44,264 nucleotides of DNA, from NCBI GenBank assembly GCA_016124615.1, contig WGNF01000018.1:1-44264 (forward strand). Reading direction: 5' to 3'. Source of the stretch: Paracoccaceae bacterium (GTDB lineage Bacteria > Pseudomonadota > Alphaproteobacteria > Rhodobacterales > Rhodobacteraceae). The translations under genes were made by a program, and so were the position numbers. This document shows, one piece after another, positions 8,591 to 16,365 of this stretch; position 1 is the first letter of the stretch; each line of letters starts with the position of its first letter. The notes below the pieces were generated by a model. That model saw nothing but the letters and a program-made list of their open reading frames with translations. It ran no database searches and was not told the origin of the DNA.

Positions 8591-9305
8591 GCTCGGGCCA
8601 GCCATGCAGCAGATCGCCGCGCTCACGCCGGCGACCGTGGCCCTGGTTGTGCTCGCCGGTTTCGTCGTCGGGCTGTCGCCGAGCTCGTTTCCACTGATCT
8701 CGGTCGCAACCGGTTTGGCCCTCGGAGACGGAGCCGACGGCGCGAGCCGCACCCGTCTGCACGGATTGCGGCTGTCGGTCGGCTTCGTTCTCGGCATCGT
8801 CACCACCGACATCGTGCTTGGCATGCTCTTCGGCCTCTTCGGCTTTGCTGTGCTACGGCTGCTGGTCGCCTATCTCCCCATCGCCTATCTCATCTTCGCC
8901 GCGCTGATGATCGTCATCGCCCTGGCGCTCTTGCGCGTGATCCACGTCACGCTGCCGAGCTTCGCCCCGAGGGTTCGCGCGGTGAACGGCATTGCTGGCA
9001 GCTACGCGCTTGGATTGCCGTTCGGACTGTCGACCTGTCCCGCCTGCACACCGCTTCTGCTGCCGGTGGTCGGCGCTGCCGCAGCCAGCGGAAGCCCCTT
9101 GCTCGGGGCCGTTTTGATGGGGGCGTTCGGGCTCGCCCGGGGCGTCCCTGTCGTAGTTGCGGCGACCATCGCCGGTAGTATTGCCCATCTCGCCCGAGTC
9201 CGCCGGTTCACGCTCTGGGCCGAGCGGATCGGGGCGGCGCTGATGGCGGTAGCCGCGGCGTATTTTCTCCATGAGGCGGCCTTCTACGCGGGCTGGCTTT
9301 TCTGA
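8580..9305 (+). CDS. CcdA/DsbD-like membrane protein
   Basis: A 241-residue protein with about six membrane helices, overlapping the ATPase gene by 11 bases, hence probably coupled to it. It resembles CcdA/DsbD electron-transfer proteins, which pass thiol electrons across the inner membrane with one cysteine in the first helix and one in the fourth. Here the first helix reads GLSPSSFPL, with serine where CcdA has cysteine, while the fourth has the pair in STCPACTP. It is thus not a standard thiol transporter. A role in metal movement or in reducing the pump's cysteines is possible. ATG 8604 is an alternative start. Confidence 0.75.
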   Translation: MIAELGPAMQQIAALTPATVALVVLAGFVVGLSPSSFPLISVATGLALGDGADGASRTRLHGLRLSVGFVLGIVTTDIVLGMLFGLFGFAVLRLLVAYLPIAYLIFAALMIVIALALLRVIHVTLPSFAPRVRAVNGIAGSYALGLPFGLSTCPACTPLLLPVVGAAAASGSPLLGAVLMGAFGLARGVPVVVAATIAGSIAHLARVRRFTLWAERIGAALMAVAAAYFLHEAAFYAGWLF

Positions 9306-9640
9306 TCCGCTTCTCTGTCGGCCAATGGACCAGCGTGGCCATCCCGCGCAACTGGCGAGCGTCGCCTAGTCGGTCTCGAAGGTCGGGGAGGCAACGTTCA
9401 ATGCCTCGACCGAGGTCAAGCAGGTCAGATGGAATGGTTGGTTGGTGCTTGTTGGGCGCCCGTCCGGTTGCTGGCTGCTGAGTTCAGGGGTGACGGAGCC
9501 GACAAGCAGGCCGCAGGTCACCCTCGGCAGTTCATGCTCGGTTTTTCTGCGCCTGCCGGCGCCGCTTGGTGGGCCGCCCAAGGGCGTTCTGGCAATCCCT
9601 GGCTGCCAGCGATGGTTGCATGCTATGGGTCGGCCCAGTG
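9306..9640. other. No recognisable gene
   Basis: About 330 bases between the metal operon and the IS1380 remnant. Open frames exist on both strands but show no family motif and no convincing ribosome-binding site. It may hold the downstream end of the IS1380 element. Confidence 0.3.
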
Positions 9641-10160
9641 GAGGAGGTGATCTGCGGCCAGATGCCGCCCGGAACGGGACAGGGGCGGAGAGGGCGAGAG
9701 TCATCCACGGTGCAGAGGCGGGAGCTGCGCCCCCGGCCTTGGCGCGCAGGACACGCTCGCGCAGCCGACGCGGGCCCCAACCCAACCCGTTCCGGTGATG
9801 CGGGTTATCGCCCGGCAGGCGACATGCATGACCTCAAAGGCGAGCAGCGAGATCAAGAAGCGGACCTCGTTGCAGGGCTGGCATCGGCGGGCTGTGTCGC
9901 CGATTTCGGCTTTTTTCCCCGCCGCATAGTGGCCGTTCCACTCGGACTGCCGCTGGCGGCCGTGAGCTTCGATCGATAGGCTGTCGACATTCAGCGTGCT
10001 GCTCCTGCCGCGCTTGCCGCCCCGCTCTCCCCTTATGCCGCGCCCAGCCATCTCGAGGCCCGCCTCGCGCAGAACGACCAGGTCGGCCGGCGCAGCAAGG
10101 AAACCCCGCGCGCACATAGGACCGTATTCGCAGCCACAAGGACCTTCTGCCCCTGAGCGG
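9640..10160 (-). pseudogene. IS1380-family transposase remnant
   Basis: On the minus strand, pieces of an IS1380 transposase can be read across several frames. An N-terminal piece near 9950-10080 contains LREAGLEMAGRG and TLNVDSLSIEAHGRQ followed by SEWNGHY; a C-terminal piece near 9700-9850 contains FEVMHVACRAITR, then TGWGPRRLRERVLR. The central catalytic region between them is deleted, and further frame changes occur near 9660. The element is dead and probably old. Confidence 0.7.
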
Positions 10161-10266
10161 ATACATTCTCCCAATCATGCCGCTCGTGAACCTGAGCGAG
10201 CGCGATCTAGCCGGGGCAGCGACGTCCTGGTCCGTGATTCGGCTCCGGTCCAGTCTGTCGCGCACG

Positions 10267-11190
10267 TTACTCAATCGGTCGACGACTCATCCAAGCCATC
10301 GCAAGCTGAGGGTCGAGCCCTGCAACGTCGATGAGTCCGTCGGGATCGAGGATCCGAAGCCGCCGATAGTGAAACTCCACGATTCCTTCTTGCCTCAGGT
10401 CTCGCAGCACCCGGTTCACATGGACCAGCGTGAGGCCGATCGCATCCCCAATGTGCTCCTGCGTCACGGGAATTTGCATCTCGTCGATACGCCCCCCAGG
10501 CCATTGCGCATAGTAGCGAACGTAGAGCTCCAGCAACAGATGGGCGACCCGCTCGCGTGCCGATCGTCGCCCGATACTGGTCAGATGGTCGAAGGCCAAG
10601 CTGTTGTCCCGCGAGATCAGCCAGGCGAGCCGCATGCCAATCCCTGGATAGCGCTTCGACAGTGGCTCCAGGGCCTTGCGTGGTATCACACACACGACGG
10701 AATCGGTCAGAGCCTGCACACCGTATGTCGTCATTGCGCCCCACCCAGGATGGAAGCCGAGCACAGCGCCAGGCAAGGCAAAATGCAGGATCTGGCGTCG
10801 TCCGTCCTCCAGGATGTTGTAAAGGAACATCCACCCTTCGACGAGATTGTAGACGGAATCGCAGGACTCACCGATGCCGAAAAGATCGCCGCCGGCACCG
10901 ATCTCTCGGTCACCCCATTTGCAACCCTCGATGGCGCGCAATTCGTCCGGCGTGGCGCCTTCGCACAGGCCATTCCGCCGCGCTTGGCAGCCCCAGCAGT
11001 CTGCCGGCGCTCTTGCCAGGCAGTTTCGCCGCCCGGTCAAATCCCTGGCCGGTATGTTGGCGTGGTACATTTTCTCGGCTCCCAGGCAAGCACCGTCCAG
11101 GTGCGGGGCGTCGGACAGGCACACGACTTCCCTGCGACTGGCGCAGTTTGGTGTTCGCGTGCCTTCTAAAGACGCTGGTTCCAGGCTCAT
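10267..11190 (-). CDS. Crp/Fnr-family regulator with FNR-type cysteines
   Basis: A transcription factor with a cyclic-nucleotide-fold sensor domain and a C-terminal helix-turn-helix. Near the N-terminus it has DCWGCQARRNGLC, a C-x2-C-x7-C motif like that of rhizobial FnrN, and a further cysteine in DSVVCVIP, matching C122 of E. coli FNR. These four could hold an oxygen-sensitive [4Fe-4S] cluster. The recognition helix is GLTLVHVNRVL: Val and Asn replace the Glu and Ser of FNR's E-x2-SR, so DNA specificity may differ. ATG 11190 has AAGGTG upstream; ATG 11070 (MYHANIPARD) is an alternative start giving a more usual 267 residues. It probably senses oxygen for nearby genes. Confidence 0.85.
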   Translation of the reverse strand: MSLEPASLEGTRTPNCASRREVVCLSDAPHLDGACLGAEKMYHANIPARDLTGRRNCLARAPADCWGCQARRNGLCEGATPDELRAIEGCKWGDREIGAGGDLFGIGESCDSVYNLVEGWMFLYNILEDGRRQILHFALPGAVLGFHPGWGAMTTYGVQALTDSVVCVIPRKALEPLSKRYPGIGMRLAWLISRDNSLAFDHLTSIGRRSARERVAHLLLELYVRYYAQWPGGRIDEMQIPVTQEHIGDAIGLTLVHVNRVLRDLRQEGIVEFHYRRLRILDPDGLIDVAGLDPQLAMAWMSRRPIE

Positions 11191-11391
11191 ATTACACCTT
11201 TGGCGAATACTGATTTCGAAGGTCGCGGCCAGTCAGCGGTCGATGTTGCTTCGGAATGTCCCTATCGGCGCGATCCGACCGGGGAGAGAGGGTCCTGCCT
11301 GCCGCAGCGCGAACGCGATAGGCGTTGGCCGCCACCCGTGAGGCCGCCGTCAGAATTCACAGATGGAATCGGACGACGCCTGCCAGTTCCG

Positions 11392-11745
11392 TCAGACGAT
11401 GTGTCGGGGAACCGGAGGGTCGCGCTTCAGGAGGATTGATCGCAGACTGCGTTCATACGGCAGGAACTGCATCGCTGAAGCAGCGTCAGGTTGCAGTGGC
11501 ATGTCGCTCGGCACGAGCGCAGCGGTGGCCGTGCTTGAGGCATGGCCGCACAGAGCCAAAGGGCAGTAGCGCGCGGTCGCCGTCGATCGGGCTCCGCCCT
11601 GTCCGATGTCGCCGCTCGCCGCCTCCTGGACCGCGGCGGGCGTTGCGACGACGTCACCGGGATGGACAATCTCAGACATCGTCACTTGGCCCGACCCAAG
11701 AAGGACGAGCGCTGCGACCGCCAGGATGCCGAAAAGGCGAATCAT
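11392..11745 (-). CDS. Secreted hypothetical protein
   Basis: A 117-residue protein beginning MIRLFGILAVAALVLLGSG, a typical signal peptide, so it is probably exported. The mature part has two cysteines (YCPLALCG) and a C-terminal LRSILLKRDPPVPRHIV segment. I do not recognise the family. It overlaps by four bases with a short open frame upstream. Its neighbours are an FNR-like regulator and a NifX-like gene. Whether it is expressed cannot be seen. Confidence 0.5.
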   Translation of the reverse strand: MIRLFGILAVAALVLLGSGQVTMSEIVHPGDVVATPAAVQEAASGDIGQGGARSTATARYCPLALCGHASSTATAALVPSDMPLQPDAASAMQFLPYERSLRSILLKRDPPVPRHIV

Positions 11746-11924
11746 TGATCCGTCTTCCCGGTGGCCGCAGTCCCGCCGCCTCCCATGGGGTGAGGCCGAT
11801 CGCCAACGGAGTCCCGCAGTTGCTCGCCATGCCCATCGTCATCTTTGCGAATCATCAGAACCCACCCGTGAGCGCCTGCCACGACGCTGCGTTTCAGTGT
11901 CGACGCCGGAGCCGCAAACCGCAT
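11742..11924 (-). CDS. Possible small protein upstream of the secreted hypothetical
   Basis: A short frame of up to 60 residues, with an internal ATG giving about 37 residues (from MIRKDDDGHGEQLRD), is rich in Asp, Gly and His. Its stop overlaps the next gene's start (ATGA), which argues for translational coupling. No clear ribosome-binding site or family is visible. It could equally be the leader region of the next gene. Confidence 0.3.
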   Translation of the reverse strand: MRFAAPASTLKRSVVAGAHGWVLMIRKDDDGHGEQLRDSVGDRPHPMGGGGTAATGKTDQ

Positions 11925-11937
11925 TGATCCAGGTCAA
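11924..11937. promoter_or_regulatory. FNR/FixK-type box
   Basis: TTGATCCAGGTCAA fits the TTGA-N6-TCAA anaerobox perfectly and TTGAT-N4-ATCAA at nine of ten positions. It lies 184 bases before the NifX-like gene and at the very start of the divergent small frame, so it could serve either side. Confidence 0.6.
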
Positions 11938-12043
11938 CCCGGTCCTGGGCCGCCCGCTGCGTCTTTTTCGAATGTTGGGGCGCGAGGTGGTGTCTGAAAC
12001 CCCGAGGTGGAAAGAGGAATACAGTGCGAGATGGGCCCGGAAT

Positions 12044-12057
12044 TTGATCGAGGTTAA
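12044..12057. promoter_or_regulatory. FNR/FixK-type box before the NifX-like gene
   Basis: TTGATCGAGGTTAA (TTGA-N6-TTAA) lies 64 bases before the NifX-like start codon, a sensible place for an activator site. It differs from the box at 11924 at only two positions. Confidence 0.55.
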
Positions 12058-12121
12058 GGTCTTTGCAGTCCATCTCATCCAGTTTCATCCTATGAACGCG
12101 CAGGTTCCTGGAGGTGAGTGG

Positions 12122-12481
12122 ATGGAACTCGCAGTGTTGCCTAGGGTGGCCCCGTCCCGGAAGACGGGGTTTCTGGTTATGACTTCTGACGGCACCGTCG
12201 CGTTGTGCCCCTTCTTCGGCAAATGCGATGGTGTTCTCATCATCGACCCCGACAACGGTTTGCGCGAGTTCCATGCCAACTCGCAACGCACCGCGGACAC
12301 GATGTGCGACGTGATCCTCAGACTAGGTGTCCAGCGGCTTGTCTTGGGCTTCATAGCCGGACCCGCGGCTCGGAAACTGCTTGGTGCGGGAGTGGATATA
12401 CGACTTGGCTCCTGTGCCTGCGCTCTGGAACATCTGGCGGATTGCTTCGAAGCTCTTCCCGCGCCGCTACAGACAACGTGA
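12122..12481 (+). CDS. NifX/NifB-like FeMo-cofactor-binding domain protein
   Basis: A 119-residue single-domain protein starting at ATG 12122, preceded by GGAGGTGA. The order of motifs follows the dinitrogenase iron-molybdenum cofactor family (NifX, NafY, C-terminal NifB): a first strand MELAVLPRVAP, a CPFFGKCDGVLIIDP segment where relatives have 'HFGRAxxF', and a C-terminal GVQRLVLGFIAGPAARKLLGAG stretch ending near GSCACALEHL. It is cysteine-rich (CPFFGKC, SCAC), which could help bind a metal cluster. No nitrogenase gene is present, so it is an orphan member. Two FNR-type boxes lie upstream. Confidence 0.75.
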   Translation: MELAVLPRVAPSRKTGFLVMTSDGTVALCPFFGKCDGVLIIDPDNGLREFHANSQRTADTMCDVILRLGVQRLVLGFIAGPAARKLLGAGVDIRLGSCACALEHLADCFEALPAPLQTT

Positions 12482-12835
12482 GGTAGGGCCGGTGAAATCA
12501 CGGGCCCGACGTATGGCCGCCTCGAATAACGGTCCGGGGCGATCGAAGACTTTAACCGAGATCAAAGAAATCGTCGGGACCTGGGGCAATCTGACCTAAT
12601 CGGTAGACCATGAAGAGGGCGAGCCGCGATGGGTGGGCTTCCTAGGGCACCCAAGCGTTTCGCTCATGAAGCGGGCGTTTCTGGCGTGATGATTTGGTGG
12701 TTTGCATGTGATGGAGCACGCACTGGAACGCCGCGACCGATGCATGCACTAAGGATCCCGCTCGAACCTTGGGATGGTCGGATCGTCCGGCAAATCCAGC
12801 GATGAACTCATGAGACAGGCTGATCGGAGAGCCGG
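12482..12835 (+). promoter_or_regulatory. ftsH upstream region with FNR-type box
   Basis: This 354-base stretch has no gene. It contains TTAACCGAGATCAA at 12552-12565, which on the other strand reads TTGATCTCGGTTAA and matches the other FNR-type boxes. A 13-base sequence, GGGGCAATCTGAC, lies near 12583-12595 and recurs upstream of the ornithine decarboxylase gene. The box is about 270 bases from the ftsH start codon, so either the promoter is distant or the box serves another purpose. Confidence 0.4.
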
Positions 12836-14731
12836 ATGGAAATCAAGCGCGAGCACCAGATCAACTTCTGGTACATCATTGCCGCCTTCCTGGGGGTGAG
12901 CCTGATCCAGGATCTCCTCTATCAGCCAACCCATCTCAAGACGATCCCATACAGCGAGTTTGAGCAACTCGCCGAGCAAGGCAAGGTCACTGACATCGTC
13001 GTCGGCTCAACAACGATCACGGGCACCTACAAGATCGGGGAGGTCGAGCCGGCGGCGTCGACCGGACAGGCCGCATCACCGCCGTCTCAGCCGCAGCATT
13101 TCCAGACCTATCGGGTTCCGCCGGAACTGGCCGCCACGCTGTCCAAGGACAAGCTCCCATTCTCAGGCGCGGCGCCCCCCGGCCTCCTTGAGACGGCGCT
13201 GGGATGGATATTGCCGAGCGCCGGCTTCCTGCTCTTGTGGATGTTTCTCATTCGCCGGATGGCGGGCCAGGGCATGGGCGGCCTTATGTCCGTGGGCAAG
13301 AGCAAAGCCAAGATCTTCGTCGAGAAGGACACCAAGACGACCTTTGCCGATGTGGCCGGAATCGACGAAGCCAAGGACGAGCTCAGGGAGCTTGTCTCCT
13401 TTCTCAAGCATCCAGCAAGCTATGGGCGACTTGGCGCGCACGTACCAAAAGGTGTCTTGTTGGTGGGCCCTCCAGGGACGGGCAAGACGCTGCTCGCCCG
13501 TGCCGTCGCCGGTGAGGCCGGCGTGAAGTTCTTTTCGATCTCAGGTTCGGAATTTGTCGAAATGTTCGTGGGCGTTGGCGCCGCCCGCGTGCGCGATCTT
13601 TTCGAGCAAGCGCGCCAGAACGCGCCGGCGATCGTCTTTATAGACGAACTTGACGCGCTCGGGCGGGCGCGGGGGACGTTGCTGCCGGGCGGCGGCGGGC
13701 ATGACGAGAAGGAGCAGACCTTGAACCAGCTTCTCAGCGAGCTCGACGGCTTCGATCCGTCGGCAGGGGTGGTACTTCTCGCGGCGACAAACCGGCCCGA
13801 AGTCCTCGACCCGGCCCTGCTGCGGCCTGGTCGCTTCGATCGGCAAATTCTCGTTGACCGGCCGGACAAGAAGGGACGATCGGATATCCTCATGGTGCAT
13901 CTGAAAAAGATCAAACTGGCGTCAGGTGTGTCCGTGGATGCCATCGCGGCCCTGACACCCGGTTTTACCGGCGCCGACCTAGGCAATCTCGTCAATGAAG
14001 CGGCTCTGCTTGCGACGCGACGTGACGCCGAGGCGGTCACCTTGGACGACTTCACGCAAGCCATCGAGCGCATCGTCGCGGGCCTCGAAAAACGCAACCG
14101 CCTGCTCATTCCGGAAGAGCGAGACGTAGTCGCGCACCATGAGATGGGGCATGCCCTGGTGGCGATGTCGCTGCCGCGTGTCGATCCTGTGGAGAAGGTT
14201 TCGATCATTCCGCGCGGGATTGCGGCGCTCGGTTACACGATGCAGCGGCCAACTGAGGATCGCTTTCTCATGGACCGCGCCGAGCTGATGAACCGCATGA
14301 CGGTCCTGCTCGGGGGGCGTGCGGCGGAGAGCTTGTTCTACGCAGATGTATCGACAGGCGCCGCCGACGATCTCGCGAAAGCCACCAACATCGCGCGCAG
14401 TATGGTCGTTCGCTTCGGCATGGATCCGAGGCTCGGACAGGTGACCTACGAGCCCGAGGCCACCCCATTTCTGGGCGGTGGCGCCGAGTGGTCACCGCGG
14501 CGCTACGGCGATGCGACAGCCGACGCCATCGATACATCGGTCCGTGAGCTCATAGATGTCGCGTTCAAAAAAGCCGTGGAGATTCTTGACGCCAATCGCG
14601 GCCTCCTCGACGAGGCAGCGAAGGACCTGCTCGCCAAGGAGACATTTTCGAGGGAGGATCTGAAGAAAGTCGCCGCTCAGTTGTCGCCGGTCGGCTCCCG
14701 CAAAGCGTTGAAGGACGCGGTGTCCGGGTAG
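12836..14731 (+). CDS. ftsH: FtsH-type ATP-dependent zinc metalloprotease
   Basis: A 631-residue membrane-anchored AAA+ protease that extracts and degrades membrane and unstable proteins. It has a membrane helix near residues 10-27 and another near 122-140 around a short periplasmic domain. Next come Walker A GPPGTGKT (211-218), Walker [10 protein letters not shown], the second region of homology ([21 protein letters not shown]), and the zinc site HEMGH (435-439) with its third ligand in the TGAADDL region. All catalytic parts are present. The periplasmic insert rich in Pro/Ser/Ala ([17 protein letters not shown]) and its setting suggest an accessory stress copy rather than the housekeeping one. 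Confidence 0.95.
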   Translation: MEIKREHQINFWYIIAAFLGVSLIQDLLYQPTHLKTIPYSEFEQLAEQGKVTDIVVGSTTITGTYKIGEVEPAASTGQAASPPSQPQHFQTYRVPPELAATLSKDKLPFSGAAPPGLLETALGWILPSAGFLLLWMFLIRRMAGQGMGGLMSVGKSKAKIFVEKDTKTTFADVAGIDEAKDELRELVSFLKHPASYGRLGAHVPKGVLLVGPPGTGKTLLARAVAGEAGVKFFSISGSEFVEMFVGVGAARVRDLFEQARQNAPAIVFIDELDALGRARGTLLPGGGGHDEKEQTLNQLLSELDGFDPSAGVVLLAATNRPEVLDPALLRPGRFDRQILVDRPDKKGRSDILMVHLKKIKLASGVSVDAIAALTPGFTGADLGNLVNEAALLATRRDAEAVTLDDFTQAIERIVAGLEKRNRLLIPEERDVVAHHEMGHALVAMSLPRVDPVEKVSIIPRGIAALGYTMQRPTEDRFLMDRAELMNRMTVLLGGRAAESLFYADVSTGAADDLAKATNIARSMVVRFGMDPRLGQVTYEPEATPFLGGGAEWSPRRYGDATADAIDTSVRELIDVAFKKAVEILDANRGLLDEAAKDLLAKETFSREDLKKVAAQLSPVGSRKALKDAVSG

Positions 14732-14957
14732 ATGCCACGGGTCGCGCGACACCAACCCCTGCGATCGCTTCGGCTGCCATATCCGGGCCGACCGGGTCCG
14801 GGTGATCATGGCCGCGCCGACCCCCGCCTACGCGGCTTTCTGCGGCGACAGGCAACCGGGCGCGAGGCGCACGGGATGATGCCCGAGCACCACCAGCAGG
14901 CCAAGAACCCTCTGGTCTGCCACGGCCCGCCAGCGCGGGGCTTCTTCTGAGGAATAT

Positions 14958-14976
14958 GCGGGCCGGTCAGGCCCGC
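14958..14976. promoter_or_regulatory. Perfect inverted repeat before adhP
   Basis: GCGGGCC-GGTCA-GGCCCGC forms a perfect 7-base palindrome with a 5-base loop, 44 bases before the alcohol dehydrogenase start. It could be an operator or the stem of a terminator for ftsH, but no T-run follows. Confidence 0.4.
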
Positions 14977-15019
14977 CCCGCCAACACCAGGAAACCAGAA
15001 AACCAGGAGGAAACCTGAA

Positions 15020-16051
15020 ATGGCCAAGACTATGAAAGCAGCCGTCGTTCGCGAGTTCGGCAAGCCGTTGACTATCGATGAGGTGCCAGTCCCCGAGCCC
15101 GGACCCGGCATGATCCAGGTGGCGATCCGCGCCTCGGGCGTGTGTCACACAGACCTGCACGCGGCCGAAGGGGATTGGCCAGTCAAGCCGAAACCGCCGT
15201 TCATCCCCGGCCACGAGGGCGTGGGCTACGTGTCCGCGGTCGGCACTGGGGTCAAGTACATCAAGGAGGGCGACCGGGTCGGCGTGCCCTGGCTCTACAC
15301 CGCCTGCGGTCACTGCAAGCACTGCCTCGGCGGCTGGGAAACGCTCTGCGAGAGCCAGCAGAACACCGGCTACTCGGTGAACGGGGGCTTCGCCGAATAC
15401 GTGGTGGCCGACCCGAACTTCGTAGGCCACCTGCCGGCCAACATCGACTTTGTCGAGATCGCGCCGATTCTCTGCGCCGGCGTCACCGTCTACAAGGGGC
15501 TGAAGGTCACCGACACGAAGCCTGGCGACTGGGTGGCGATCTCGGGCATTGGCGGCCTCGGTCACATGGCGGTGCAGTACGCAAAGGCGATGGGGCTGAA
15601 CGTAGCGGCGGTCGACATCGACGACGCCAAGCTCGATCTCGCGCGCCGGTTGGGCGCCACGGTCACTGTCAACGCGATGCGCGAGGACCCCGCGGCGGCG
15701 ATCAAGCGCGAGACCGGCGGCGGCGCCCAGGGTGTGCTGGTGACGGCTGTCAGCCGCAAGGCCTTCGAGCAGGCGATCGGGATGGTGAGCCGTGGCGGAA
15801 CGGTTGCGTTGAACGGCCTGCCGCCCGGCGACTTTCCGCTCGACATCTTTGGCATGGTCCTGAACGGGATCACCGTGCGCGGCTCGATCGTCGGCACCCG
15901 CCTCGACTTGCAGGAGTCGCTCGACTTTGCGGGAGAGGGCAAGGTGAAGGCGACGGTGGCGACGGCAAAGATCGAGGACATCAACGCGATCTTTGAGCGG
16001 ATGCACAAGGGGCAAATCGAAGGCCGCGTCGTCCTCGACCTGAGCGCCTGA
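15020..16051 (+). CDS. adhP: Zinc-dependent alcohol dehydrogenase
   Basis: A 343-residue medium-chain dehydrogenase that interconverts alcohols and aldehydes with NAD(H). The catalytic zinc site is visible in SGVCHTDLH and PGHEGVG, the structural zinc site in [16 protein letters not shown] (four cysteines), and the nucleotide-binding glycines in [15 protein letters not shown]. Length and motifs match AdhP/AdhA proteins that favour ethanol. The start follows AGGAGGAAACC. In this setting it could dispose of reducing power from fermentation. It stands alone on the plus strand between ftsH and the convergent decarboxylase gene. Confidence 0.92.
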   Translation: MAKTMKAAVVREFGKPLTIDEVPVPEPGPGMIQVAIRASGVCHTDLHAAEGDWPVKPKPPFIPGHEGVGYVSAVGTGVKYIKEGDRVGVPWLYTACGHCKHCLGGWETLCESQQNTGYSVNGGFAEYVVADPNFVGHLPANIDFVEIAPILCAGVTVYKGLKVTDTKPGDWVAISGIGGLGHMAVQYAKAMGLNVAAVDIDDAKLDLARRLGATVTVNAMREDPAAAIKRETGGGAQGVLVTAVSRKAFEQAIGMVSRGGTVALNGLPPGDFPLDIFGMVLNGITVRGSIVGTRLDLQESLDFAGEGKVKATVATAKIEDINAIFERMHKGQIEGRVVLDLSA

Positions 16052-16365
16052 GCAACGTGACGTTGCAGCCGCCGGCGCGGCGGGCGCCAGGCCCGCGGAC
16101 TTGTGCGGCTCGCCGGGAGCATCGGCGTTTGCGGAGCAGTGACGATCTCACCGGTCCTGCGGCGGCTGCGACGTCTCATCCGCAACGTGTTGCATCGCGG
16201 TGTGGAGGGCCGCTTGGAGAACCATGCCGGCGCGAGACTCGGGCATCGTCCCAGACCGCCCTGTTGGTGGCGTGATATTCTTCTCCTGATGGCAAGATAA
16301 CGCGCTGATGTTGCGGTGCACAGGCGGGGTGCCGAAGACATCGAAGCGATCGCCGCCCTCGATGC
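16052..16365. other. Convergent intergenic region, no gene seen
   Basis: About 310 bases between the 3' ends of adhP and the ornithine decarboxylase gene. I see no coding signature and no clear T-tailed hairpin. Confidence 0.3.

Noticed and set aside
14732..14950. 72-residue frame after ftsH
   Set aside because: No ribosome-binding site at its start, low-complexity Arg/Pro composition, and no family.
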